Origin: Trichodelitschia bisporula
Lineage: Eukaryota > Ascomycota > Dothideomycetes > Phaeotrichales > Phaeotrichaceae
NCBI GenBank assembly: GCA_010356995.1
Contig: ML996697.1
Span: 244,153 to 308,152 of the forward strand
Length of the DNA stretch: 64,000 nt
Reading direction: 5' to 3'
Both the position numbers and the translations under genes were made by a program. Shown piece by piece: positions 26,258 through 37,212 of this stretch (position 1 is the stretch's first letter; every line of letters starts with the position of its first letter). The notes under the pieces are model-generated. The model worked only from the letters and a program-made list of their open reading frames with translations, was not told where the DNA came from and ran no database searches.

Positions 26258-29055
26258 TCACGATGTCACCCCATCCGTCTCTTCGCCAGCTCCATTACCG
26301 GCCCGCCACCTCCGCTTCCACAGCTTCCCGAAGCCAAACCGACTAGACCTGTTTCCTACCCCGCCAGGACCTCCGCTCGTGCGCCCGGAGGACACGGTCG
26401 AGGAGGGGGGAACGCTAGATCCATCTGTTGGCGACGTCGCACTCTCCAACAATGTCGAGTACTCTTTCTCTGGTACGCCACTCATACCTCCACCGTTCTG
26501 ATGGTGCTGATGACGGCCAAAAGCACTCCCTAGAGACCCGTTGAGCGAAAACGGCGCACGAATATCCGTCTGGGAGCGCGGTGACGGGAGAGAAACATTG
26601 GCCTTAGCGCTAGCAGAACCGTTGGAAGGTGACGTGCGTGGTCGAGATGGCTCATCATCGTCAGTCAGGCCCTTGGGAGACGCGGCGCGAGCGCGCGTTT
26701 TGGACTTGGACTTGGTACGGCGCGATGGTGACGAAGAGCGCAGGCGCGGACCGCATTTCTTGTCACTGCGTTTCTTCCTTTCTGATGTTGAAGGCGTGGG
26801 TGCCTCAATTGTCGGTATGGGGACAGGAGCAACCGGGGCCGGGTCACCTGTAAGCTGCGCGCTGGGACACGTTGTCGTTGCTGTGGTATTTGGCATTGGT
26901 GGTGGTAATTCCCTCTCTGTGGGAAGGTCGACGTGGCTACGCGTTAGCGGACTGGTTACGCCGTCGAAGCACGAGGCGCTTAGCTGCCCGGCGAGAGACT
27001 GCTTATCGGAGTCTTTATTCTCCTCAATCTTGCGCTCCCAAATGGTCTTGTTATTCACAAGCTCGCTCACGCTGAACTGCATCGCCGGTAGTATGTCCGT
27101 GACAGCCTCAAATAGCGGCCGAGCGAAAATGTTAATGAAGCCAATCTGCGACTCGCCCATCTTGACGATATTGTCCCGTACAGGTGGCCCACCGAAGAGC
27201 GTCGTCGGCATGTTAAGCTCGATTTCCATGTTGCCCTGGTTGGAAAACTCGTCGGTGAGGATGCTCGCCCATTGGGCAGCGACGTTGAACTTTCTCGCCT
27301 GCGCACGAATCAGCTTATATCCTGCCAATGTCATCTCAAAAACAACTCACCACATTGCTGATGTCGGCGCACTTGATGAGCAATCCGCAGGCCAGGTCGC
27401 GGTACTCTTCCTGCAGCTTTAAGTTCCACCCGTCCAGCGTATTATTATTATGATGCAGTTTCGTCTGCAAGTTGCCCAAGTCCGCCATGTACTTAAAATG
27501 GAGCCCCATATCCGTCGCCAGAATTGAATTGATCATCAGCTTCCGCATCTGACAATCTTCAAATGCCGCGGGCCAGTAGCGCCGCAAGATCTGCGAGTAG
27601 GCGGCGCAGTGGAACGACTCGAGCACCGACCGGTCATTGTAAAGCTGTGCGAGCGGAGCATTCAGCGCGACGAGAAATGCGTTGTTCACGCCGGGATGGC
27701 CGACATCGTGCCCAACAGCTGAAATGAGCAGCGTCAGTGCATCAACCGGCTTCAACAGTGTGGCGATTGCCGAACAGGGCTGAGCTTGCACCATTACGCT
27801 TCCGGGGTAGTGTGGCAAGATGCCGATCTGGACGAGGAAGAAAAAGGTAGCCTGCAGCACATCGACGACGTGGCGGAAGTTGTGGTAGAACACAAACTCA
27901 TTGTAGGCCTGGCGACTGGCCTGGAGAAAGCGGACAAGGTCATCTGCAACGCCGTCAGTACCACCTCGGGAAGTCGTTCATCCTTGCAGGAAACAAACCT
28001 CTGGGCATCCTCCACTTTTCCAGTGAGGGCATCTGCAGCGCGTGCTCCAGCATGATCAAAGCCGCGTGAAGCAGCTCCTCATCGGTGAAACTATGCGCAG
28101 AAAAGGACCACAAGCCCACAGCGTCCGCAATGGCCTGCTTCCGTTCGATGCGAATTTCGGTGCTGCTGATGTCGACCATCTCCACTGCTTGCTGTGGGTC
28201 ACAGATACCGCTCATCAGATTCGATACCATGGCCTCGCGAAGATATGCATAAGGCTTTGTCTCCTCGACGCCAACCCAAGACAGCTTCCGGTTGCGCTTG
28301 TGAGCCAAAAAATTCGCATCTTCGCGCCCAGCATCCTTAAAGGCCCGGTAGGCGTGCAAGGCCAAGCCCTGGACGTGGTGCGTTGAGAGCGGACTGGTAA
28401 GGACATCTACGGCTCCGGCATCCAAATAGCGCGTTAGCCGCACCGTATCCGAAAGCACCTGCGACCCATGAACGCTGGGGGACGGCAAATTCGGCGACGC
28501 CCATTCCCTTTCGAAGCCGCTAAGGACGACGACTGGAATGATAAGGCGAGATATGCTGCTGAGCTGAATTTCGGAAGATATGTGAGAGAGTAGGCGCATG
28601 CCATAGAGGTCACTGGCATCGAGCGATTCGCTGGTCAATCGCTTCAGCGAGCGAGTGGACGTGGGAGACGGTGTCCGAGATTCACGAGATAGCCGCTTCA
28701 TGCGCTGGTCCTCGTCGTACGGAATATCGATCAGGACGACAGTTGGCGTGTTGGCTTTGGACTCTTGCAGATCCGCAATCTTGGACAGACATGTTCCGCC
28801 AGAGCGACACACATGAACTAGTTTGTGAGTATGGTACAGCATGCTACAGGATCACTGCTCACCTTCATTGAAGATTCCAAGGATCGACTCGATGTTCGAC
28901 TGCACCTCAACAGGCAGATGAGAGGAGTCGAGCTTAAAATACTCAGGTGTATCGCTAGCATCGCTGGCCCGCGTCGCAAGCACGGCCTCTCTCCGCACCA
29001 GCTCGTCCTGCGCGCGGCGATCGATGTAAATTATGTTGCAAGCTCCATGGTCCAT
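26258..29055 (-). CDS. High-affinity 3',5'-cyclic-nucleotide phosphodiesterase (class I, Pde2/PdeH type)
   Basis: Hydrolyses cAMP to 5'-AMP and so damps PKA signalling. Four exons (29055-28863, 28817-27999, 27943-27351, 27298-26258) join in phase to 881 residues. The catalytic HD domain (about residues 340-600) shows all metal-site motifs: YHNFRHVVDV, SAVGHDVGHPGVNN, MINSILATDMGLHF, and the Asp in CADISNV. The N-terminal third (about residues 70-230) resembles a worn response-regulator receiver fold: a beta strand ending in acids (VVLIDIPYDED), a second strand (LIIPVVVLSG), and LDAGAVDVLTSPLS in the position of the receiver's DAGADDYLTKP. The C-terminal 280 residues are disordered, Ser/Pro/basic-rich. 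The PKA regulatory subunit, part of the same pathway, lies about 29 kb away. Confidence 0.92.
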
Positions 29056-30450
29056 CGTTTATGCCCCAGCCTCCACCCCTCGCGGAGGAGTTGTCCAACG
29101 GCCAGCAGTTTCAGTGCCCAGACGGACAGAAGAGTCGGAGAGTGTTAAAAATGAAGAGAACAAGAATCGATCCAGTTAGTGCGCGCGGCGCAGTCTGGTT
29201 GTATCAATGGCTGAGGAGCTTTCAGAACGGCGAAGAATCAGATCGTACCCCATCTAAAGGCTCAGAGGCGGTTCCAGCAAAGACGGCCCAGATGATGAGA
29301 CAAGATCCGCAAGACACACAGCCGGGGTGTTTCGAGGCCAGCCGCAGTCGATGGAGATCGCAAACTTAGATCCCCAACAATAACGGGCGCGATTTGTCGA
29401 GGGAGAAACAGCGAGTTCCTGGCAATTACGACGTTTGATATGACGCAAGAACCAATGGATCAACGGCGAAGGAAAAAAAAAAAAGGAAATCGCAACGCGC
29501 AGTTTCAAGCGCAAAGCGGGCGGGGATGAAGGGCACGCGATGCGCGCAGGCAGTTCCACCACGTCGCAGGTTGCCTCGTTCGCTTGCGGAAGGAGAAGTG
29601 CGAAGGTTTGCGACAATCCAGAGAAGACGCAGGAAGTTGCGCAGCCCACTTTCCCGTTGACAACTCTTTCTCTTCCTGCGTGTCTCGCCTCAAGGCTGGG
29701 TTCAAAGGGAAGGAATAACAAGCGTCGAGAAGACGGGAGGGGCCGCGTTGCGTGCTGCTGGAACAAAGGCCACCCGGTTCCTGGAGCGGAAGTCTTCTCT
29801 TTGACAATGAGACTTGCAGCGCTCGACGTGGCGAGTGTAGGATGGCGAACAATTGGAGCGCACGCGACACCGAGCACCGACTCCGCGATTTGCTTGCAAT
29901 TGGTCCTTTTAGACTTTTCAGACTCGGAGGATGGATGTGCGCGGCGGGAGAGACGGGGAGTTGAAGAGTGCGACGACGTTGTCTCCGAAACGTGCGGCGG
30001 GAGCAGCGGCAGGGGTCGAGTACGAAAGGGTTTTGTGGTGTTCTTGGGATTGGGAAAGGGCGGAGCGCATGCGCCAGTGCTCGAAGGTGATGAGGCGGGA
30101 CGAGGGGATAGAACTGATGGCGAGTGAGGGTTAGAGGGTGAGAAAGCGCACGGCGATGGGAGGAAGGTTTGGTGCGCAGTGGTGTTTTGGTGTGGAAGGA
30201 GGAAGTCTTGGTGGGCGAGAGAGAGTAGGAGCAGGCCAAAGGTGGTGGTGGTGCGGGCTGCGAAGGACCGAGTAGGTAGACTGCGGACGACTTGCAGGAG
30301 CCCCGGACTCAGGACAGGCCAGCTCGCGGGGCGGGTGCCAATAAGGTAGGTTTTTGGACTAGTGTCAAGAGCGGGAAGGGCGGGTGGGAAACTGGCGATG
30401 CTAGGGAGTTGCAGTTGGTAGCCAGCTAGGGGGTGGGTATATAGTTTGCG

Positions 30451-30518
30451 GAGAGAGAAGAGAGATACGAGAGACAAGAGAGAGTGAGTGTGTGAGACAG
30501 AGAGAGAGAGAGAGATAG
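30451..30518 (+). repeat. (GA)n-rich microsatellite
   Basis: Imperfect GA/GAGT repeats ending in an uninterrupted GA run at about 30500-30515, some 1.4 kb upstream of the PDE start. On the PDE sense strand it reads as (TC)n, common in fungal promoters and leaders. Confidence 0.85.
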
Positions 30519-33500
30519 GTGCCTTGAGTGGAGGTGGGAGGGGGGGTGCGTGTATTGGTACCTGTACTTGCTGCAGGCGAGGATAAATGGCAGGTACACA
30601 GTACAGCACCAATGTACCTCATCTACCTAGCTGCAGTTGGAGCAGTGGGTGGATTGAAGCTAGGCAGGATATGTGCCATCCAGGAGAGAACTGGTGGGAG
30701 TTGACAATGAAAATATGCTCCGGCCTCTCGAGCTTCATAGTAATCCGCAATTGGGGTGACAATCATCTAAGGCGACTTAGGCTATGAAGCACTCGATCTC
30801 TCTTCACTTCCTTCGTACTGTAGTACGGTAGTCTTGTCCATAGAGCACGGGAAGGGAGGAAAGCCGGGGGAACTCTGGGGGAACTTTTTTGGGGGGAGGG
30901 GGTGATGGGCGTCGCCTGTGGAAGGTGTCAGGCGTGTGCAAGGCCCAAAGAATGAAGCCAGGTGGGTCGCGGGAGGCGGGGGGCGCACTAAGGAGCAGGG
31001 GACGATGCACTATAGCCGGGGTCTTTTTTGGGGGGCCTTTACTTCAGTACTGGGGAGAAACGCACTGGGCCTTTTTGGGGAGCGGAGCTGGGTTCATGAA
31101 GAACTGCTGAGGAAAGATGGCGACAGTACCTCCGTACTTTTTATCTCTTTGAGAATAATCAACTCTATCGCTCCCCTCCTACAGACTCCCGACAGAAAAA
31201 CACTATCCCTTGTTCGTCCCAATGAGAGCCGAAGGGAAGCGCAGAAGAAGAGCTAAACTGCACGACTCGACGAGCCCCAGGTGCGGGGACTTGGCCTGTC
31301 TGGTGGTGACTTGGCGGACATGGACTCCCCTTGAACATTACACTTTTCGGCGTGCACAGACGCCTGTTTCCAGGCGTCTTCTGGAATGCGTCCTTACCAC
31401 TTCGAGAATAGCGTATACTGGATTTCCTTCCTTACGCCGCTCGCTACGCGCGGGAATGGGCGCGCACGCGGGGAATGGACGAAAACAACGAAAAGAAGCT
31501 GCGAAGAAGACGCGGAAGAAGGCGATAGAAGTAGTCCTTGATCCACTTTATATTCCACTCTCCAACCCCTATCTCGCGCCCTATCTCTGCCCTCCCACTT
31601 TGCAGATGTGGAGTTTTGTGTGGAGAAAGGAGAAGAAAACCTACAAGCAAAAAAACCATCCTCAATCGTCATCGGCGCAGTAACTAATCGGCTTTTGAGG
31701 CGCTTTGCTCTCCTCTTGTCTCAAAGTACGTAGTACGGTACACACACGCCGCAATATCTTTTCTTTTTTCTCATTTATCCCATTTATCGCGCGCCTACCG
31801 CGCTCCACTTCCTTCGTGTGGGCGTTCCAATTCGCCTTCTAGACTCGCTTGTAATCACGATACTCATCGGCTTTGCCGACGGGCCACCATAACAACAGCA
31901 GCGCACCCCGCGAGTCAGCTAACGTTGTTGGCGCAAAAGCACAAGGCTTCCCGAGCGAAACCACCGTGGTGGCAGCCAGTGCAGAGCCCGTAAATGCGCC
32001 TGTTGAACGCCTGTGTACGCGACGCGTCAGTGAAGGGAAGGGCAGCAGCAGATTGTGAGTATTAAGACACCGTTCAGCGCTTGATCTGAGCATCAGCGAT
32101 CGGATATGGCGCAAGGCAGCAGGCAAGCATCTCCGGCTGTTTTACCGACTCATTCCTCTCTCTTTCATCAATATCGCCCTGTCCACGCGCAATGCTCGAC
32201 CAGCCCCGCAGGAGCGCGCGATTCTCTCTCCGCCCTGTGCCCCGCGGTGTTTAATCTCCACCAGACAAACGTCAGCGATTTGCGCTGCTCCTTACTTCGT
32301 ATGTTTAGTTCTAATCCCTGGATCCTTCGAGGCAGCATGACCCATGATCCTATGAAAAAGCTGCGTAAATTAATATGGTCGCGGGCCTATGAACACGATG
32401 GCTAGTTTGCCAGTCTCTGCCCGGATCGTCTTCTCCCTTCTCCCTTGTCCCTTACCTCACTCCCACCGGGCCTGAGAGGATTCCATTCCAGTACCTTCCC
32501 CGCCGCCCACTCGCATTCCCTCTCCCCAAACCGCCCCTTGGCCCTACCGTAGAGGCGGCCGCGTGGAGGGGCTCCAAGACAGATCGCAACGGTCTTCCCC
32601 ACCCCCTCCCTCCACCATCGACGCCCATCGGCCAAGGCGCAAAAGCATGGTATTGTCACGGCATCAGATTAAAAAAGCAAGCCTCTCCATCTATCTATCT
32701 CCCTCTCCCCCATATTCACTAGTAGCGCCTGCCAAACCAGCCAGACAAAACATCCAGATCTCAGAGCCAGTCCAACATCCCCACCATCACCATCACCCGC
32801 ACCCTTTTCCCCACCCCCCAACATGCCGCATCCAGCAACCTTCCAGAATTCGCCCAATCCCTGCTCACAACGTGCACTTGCAGTCCGTCTCACAGGCCAC
32901 AGCTCCGCTCCACATGCAGACGACCACACCCGCCCGGCTCCGCGCCGACCTCTTCAAGAAGCGAACGTGCTACCTTGCAATGCAGGCGAGCTGCAATACA
33001 CCGCCGCCAATGCTGCGCTCCTTCGGCTCCTGCTGCCCTCGATACAACGATGTGCCCCGCCGGACATGGACCCCGCGGTGGGCAAAGCTCGGCGTGGCGC
33101 GAGTTGACCTCGAGTCCTAGACACGACATATCCCAAGTACATGGTACAACTGCGACTTTGCGGAGTGCTGCCGTTGTACCTCCCGGCTTTGTCGCAGCTG
33201 TCTTACACCTCCGCACATTCCCGCCTCTAGCCATCGCAATCATGGTGGCATTCCTTTGCACGATACTCCAACCTCATGTTTCACGCACGTAGGCCGTGCC
33301 CGGCCTTGCCATACGAACAGCGGGGCAAGAATTGGTGCCCCCCCTACTTTGCGTCCTGCTGTGCGCGGGCTATGGTTAGTGACCGAGTGGAACAACCAGC
33401 GGCCGTTTGGCCGCAGCTGGAACATTAGTCTAAGGCTGTGAAAGAGCGACGGCTGCGGAAGGCGTTGGAATACTGAGGTCTTAGGTTTGAAACGGAAGCC

Positions 33501-33813
33501 TGCGTCGGAAGATGATGATCAAGGAGTTGGAGGTTGGATGAATAAGCTGGACGGTGAGATATGATGTAACTCTGTTCGTCCACTACAGTACGTATCCAGC
33601 TAATAGCGCCGTTAGGGCGTTTGCTCCGGAGTATGTCATATGCTGGCCTTTCCTCACATCCAAATGATTGATTTGTAACCTGTGACGTCTTGCTCCTATG
33701 GCTTGCCGTTGACCAAGTCTTCCGGTTGCCAAAACTACCATCGCCCATTACCGGATCTCTGCGCCTGATCCGTCAACATGCTATTCTGGCACAGAAGTGT
33801 GTTGGCATCAATG

Positions 33814-33945
33814 CTTCCTAAGGGCTAGCTGGCACAATGCCACCTAAGTTAAGCTCGCCAAACGCTTTTTCGCCCGCATCGATGGAACCGAGTTTAGAAA
33901 CAGAACATGACACCCACTGCCTAAGGGTTAGCTGGATCAATGCAG
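33814..33945 (+). repeat. Two imperfect direct copies of a ~28-bp sequence
   Basis: The strings cctaagggctagctggcaca at about 33817 and cctaagggttagctggatca at about 33919 are about 100 bp apart and each is followed by AATGC. They lie in non-coding DNA about 400 bp upstream of the RPB6-like gene. This could be a remnant tandem duplication or a repeated regulatory site. Confidence 0.6.
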
Positions 33946-34299
33946 GATAGCAATTGAGCAACGCAGGTATTCATCAGTCCCTTTTAACCTAGATATGTGC
34001 TCACTGACACCCCAGTTTCACACCGTCCTCGCTGGTTCTCCACACCGAGCTCTCCCTGGCAGTTACCGGTCGCTGCGAGAAACAGCCAGATCATGGCACG
34101 GTAAAACAGTGAATGAGACTCCGCAAAGAAAGTTAGTCTCTTTAACGCAGAGGTACTATAAGGCCTCATATTCCCGGTGGACCATGGCCCCCCGATCACC
34201 AGCAAAACTCATTTTCGAAAATGGTTTCCCCATTCGAAACCCGCGGATACGAAGAGTCCGAACCAGACGGTATGGGCATCTATCCACGTCTCGCATCGT

Positions 34300-35079
34300 A
34301 TGGCTAACAGTTACCCAGAGGAGTCGAGGGAAATCGACTCTGGCGACTCAGACTCAGACTCAGTGAGAGACTCAGGCTCAGACTCAGCGAGATACTCAAA
34401 CTCAGACTCAGTGAGATACTCGGACTCGGACGAAGTGAGATACTCAGACTTGGACGAAGTGAGATACTCAGACTCGGACGAGCCCACGCGCTGTAATTTA
34501 CGCCGCACTTCGCGCCGTACTTCGCCAGCCCGCACTTCACGCGCTGCTCAGTCCTTGATGCCCGGGCTTAAAGCCACCAACAACGCGTACTACTCTCAGA
34601 AGTTCAAGAGTAGGGTGAAAGCTCATTGCACTCCTTGTGTGTAGCTGCAGGGAGTGCGATTGGTTGCTCACCCTACTCTTATCTCGCCCTCGATCTGTGA
34701 CTAACACCTTCATAGGAAGGCCGCCGAAGAGTCGGTTCTGCGGTCCGCCGGAGACCAGCCGTTCGTTTACTGGAACCCCCCTGACCGGCCCTGAGCAGTA
34801 GATGCGGCTTGCGTCAGCGCCGAAGCTCTCGCGAAGGTGACCCTTGATGCCAAGCGGCCTATGGCTCTGATAACAGATTTCGAGCGCGCTCGTGTTCTCG
34901 AGCTTCGTGCCCAGCAAATCGCGGATGGGGCTCGGGTCTTCGTTAGGGTTAACGGCTTGACAGATCCTCTCCAGATTTCCAGAATAGAAATGCTCGAGGG
35001 GAAGATTCCCGGGATGATTCGAAGCTACAAGTCGAACGGGTCGTACGAGGAGTGGCCTTGTGCAATGCATATATTTTGA
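34300..35079 (+). CDS. Divergent RPB6-like protein (RNA polymerase shared-subunit fold)
   Basis: The C-terminal part is clearly RPB6-like (ABC23/omega): DFERARVLELRAQQIADGA, then TDPLQI, then EGKIPGMIRSYKSNGSYEEW. These line up with the family's YERARVLGTRALQI, ETDPL.I and KIP..IRRYLPDGSYEDW, roughly 40% identity by eye over 72 residues. In normal polymerases this subunit is shared by Pol I, II and III and holds the clamp and foot. A three-exon model fits phase: 34300-34609, 34716-34764 and 34818-35079, giving 206 residues. The first exon is acidic and repetitive (SDSDSVRYSDSDEV-type units), like the acidic N-terminus of true RPB6. The last residues differ from the conserved VDELI tail (here PCAMHIF). 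The splice sites of the short middle exon are weak, so the model is tentative and a decayed paralogue is possible. Confidence 0.55.
34345..34482 (+). repeat. Tandem repeat encoding acidic RYSDSDE-like units
   Basis: A hexamer-based array (gactca) changes into 30-bp units of the type gagatactcagactcggacgaagt, present about three to four times. In the chosen frame it encodes Ser/Asp-rich repeats (VRYSDSDE). The unit length is a multiple of three, which keeps the frame open. Confidence 0.8.
34606..34680. repeat. 75-nt nested hairpin inside the first candidate intron of the RPB6-like gene
   Basis: The outer arms AAGAGTAGGGTGA (34606-34618) and TCACCCTACTCTT (34668-34680) are perfect complements. 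Inner arms GCACTCC (34628-34634) and GGAGTGC (34651-34657) are also perfect, with near-equal spacers of 9 and 10 nt and a loop of about 16 nt. The candidate 5' splice site (34610) lies inside the left arm. Confidence 0.8.
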
Positions 35080-35510
35080 GGCCTTCATTGACCTACCTCA
35101 TATCCATTTGCCGCGTCCATTCAGTGAGGCGCATGGGGCGCTTGATACCTAACCTGGTGGCCATAGGCAAAGGGCTTTTCAAAGCATATAGGTGAATTGC
35201 AGTTCTGACTTCGGATCTCCTCGGTCGCCAATCTTTCAGGATACTTACGCAAATACGAAGGCGGTTCTTATTCTCATGGTTTGCTCCGATTCGTGTGTAT
35301 TCGTTCTCGTAGTGGAGCCTTCAACTGTACCAGCGTGATCTATTCGCTAGTTCTAATCCCGGAGCCGAGCTACTACGTAGTACGGTATCGAGCAGCTACC
35401 CCGCCGTGGCCGCTGACGCAACTCCCCTTGGCCTTTCCTTGTCTACCCCGCCGACCCCGCCGACCACAACAGTCTCAACCCTCGATCCCTAATTATATTC
35501 AGAACCCAGA
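35080..35510. other. Promoter region of S-formylglutathione hydrolase
   Basis: About 430 bp. The last 110 bp before the ATG are C-rich with few G (ccgccgtggcc ... cctcgatccc), a usual leader composition in this window. Nothing else was recognised. Confidence 0.4.
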
Positions 35511-36495
35511 ATGATTTTCGAAACGGTTGCCACTATCGCTTCTTTTGGGGGCAGGCTCCTCAAACTCAAGCATGCCGCCAAGTCGACGAACTGTGAGATG
35601 GCCTTGAATCTCTACCTCCCGCCGCAGGCTTCGAATGGCAAAGTGCCCGTACTCTTCTATCTCTCAGGCCTGACCTGCTCCGGCGACAATTGCGCCGAGA
35701 AAGGCTTTTTCCAACACAGCGCAAGCCGGGAAGGAATTGCCGTTGTGTACCCGGACACGAGCCCAAGTACGAAGTCGTCCCAGTACACATAGTCTGTCTG
35801 ACGGATCAGGGGGCTTGCAGATTGAGGGCGAGGACGATTCCTGGGACTTTGGCACCGGTGCCGGTTTCTATGTCAATGCCACAAAAGAGCCGTGGACTAA
35901 GGGCTACAACATGTACTCGTACATTGTCGACGAGCTTCCCGAGGCCCTGTTCTCGGAATTCCCTGTTCTCGATTCAAGCAGTTTAGGCATTACTGGCCAC
36001 AGTATGGGTGGTCATGGTGCACTAACCATTGTATGGACATCTAAACACCGAAGCTCGCGCTAACGCCCAAGTACCTCAAAAACCCTGACAAGTACAAGTC
36101 GTGCTCTGCCTTTGCCCCTATTTGCAACCCGATAAACTGCGCGTGGGGCCAGAAGGCGTTCAAGGGATACTTTGGCGAGGACCAGCAGGACAAGTGGAAG
36201 GAACATGATGCAACTGAGCTCGTGAAGAATTTCGGCAGACCTCTGGCGCTTCTCATCGATGTGGTACGTATCCACACTCCCCTGCACGGTCTATGGCTGA
36301 AGTTCAAAGGGAACTGGCGACAACTTTTACAAGCAGGGACAGTTACTGCCAGAGAACTTCGTCAAGGCAGCTGAAGAGGCTACCCACCTGAGCGGCGTGA
36401 CATTGCGCATGCAGCCCGACTACGACCACAGTTACTACTTCATCTCTACTTTTGCGGACGATCATGTCAAGTGGGCGGCAAAGTATTTGCTATAG
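35511..36495 (+). CDS. S-formylglutathione hydrolase (esterase D family)
   Basis: Hydrolyses S-formylglutathione to formate and glutathione, the last step of glutathione-dependent formaldehyde detoxification, in the cytosol. Four exons (35511-35766, 35810-36030, 36072-36263, 36310-36495; introns of 41-46 bp) give 284 residues, the family's normal length. Motifs: [20 protein letters not shown] at the start, [13 protein letters not shown] (oxyanion region), [19 protein letters not shown] (joined over intron 1), nucleophile [11 protein letters not shown], and the acid/His pair in LLIDVGTGDNF and [10 protein letters not shown]. Joining the exons rebuilds the most conserved strings of the family exactly, which supports the boundaries. 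The first intron is only 43 bp. Confidence 0.95.
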
Positions 36496-37212
36496 CAACC
36501 AAGGTTCCAGGACGTCCGCCGTTCGAGGGCGGCCTTGTAGGCCGGAGTTGGTAGGACGTGTTGAGAGAATGCCTTGGTTCCAACTTGAACATACACGTAC
36601 CACAGTACATATTAGCTAGCTGCCAGTTATCAACCGCACTCAGCTAACCTTATACTTGCGCCCTCAAGGTTGTATGCCTAGCGACAGACGAATCGAAGAA
36701 TGCCCCTCATTGGGATTCGATACCAAGCCAAACACTTGCATGATGTATTCATGATAGGCAAGCCACGAGCATCAAAAATGCTTACTGAGTGTGCCTGAAT
36801 GCGGACCCATGCCTGATGCGGATGTGGCGCGTGGCGGGGCACTGTGGCTCAAAGAGCCGGGCCAAAATGCCCCTCCGCTGCTCGGTTTCTCTCTGCAAAC
36901 ACTCCACAATCACCAACTCACGCGACACTCTCCGTCTCCACCCGACGGCCCTTTTGAATCTCCGCAAACCGAAATCGACTTGTTCTGTGCAGACCCACTG
37001 TCTCCGCAGCATTTCATCATTCGTTTCGCGGCCCCAGCTTGACCGCAACCTCACACACTCCCTTGGTGCTGTCACCTCGCGATGGTCCAGTGGTAACGTC
37101 AGTGCCTCGGTGCGTTGTGCTATTGGATCCAGGTCCACCACCTTTCCTCGAGGCCTTGACGTAGCCTGTCATCGTCTTCACGCACAAAAGGCTTCTCACA
37201 AACAACATCAAA
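36496..37212. other. Intergenic, 0.7 kb, exportin-T promoter
   Basis: No gene was seen. A tRNA-like A-box string (tggtccagtgg, about 37084) has no matching B box or acceptor stem and is not called. Confidence 0.45.

Larger units (their letters stand above)
29056..34299. other. Gene-poor region, 5.2 kb, no supported gene
   Basis: This lies between the PDE start and the RPB6-like gene. Near the PDE it holds an A-run (about 29468-29480) and a G/A-rich, low-stop stretch, then a (GA)n tract (30451-30518). It also has G-runs near 30885-30900 and 31025-31040, C/T-rich patches and an imperfect direct repeat at 33814-33945. Several long open frames lie here (up to 452 codons, minus strand), but they are Ser/Pro/Leu low-complexity with no motif and look like composition effects. 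A very long PDE 5' leader or a non-coding transcript is possible. Confidence 0.45.

Noticed and set aside
26541-27422. 293-codon plus-strand frame
   Set aside because: Antisense shadow of the phosphodiesterase gene.
32563-33120. 185-codon plus-strand open frame with a His-rich run
   Set aside because: Low complexity, no domain, competing frames on both strands, no splice context.
34537-35088. 183-codon minus-strand open frame over the RPB6-like region
   Set aside because: The plus strand carries recognisable RPB6 motifs and phase-consistent splice sites; the minus frame has none.
37082-37145. tRNA-like A box (tggtccagtgg) upstream of the tRNA exporter gene
   Set aside because: No B box with TTCGA, no acceptor-stem pairing and no cloverleaf could be drawn.
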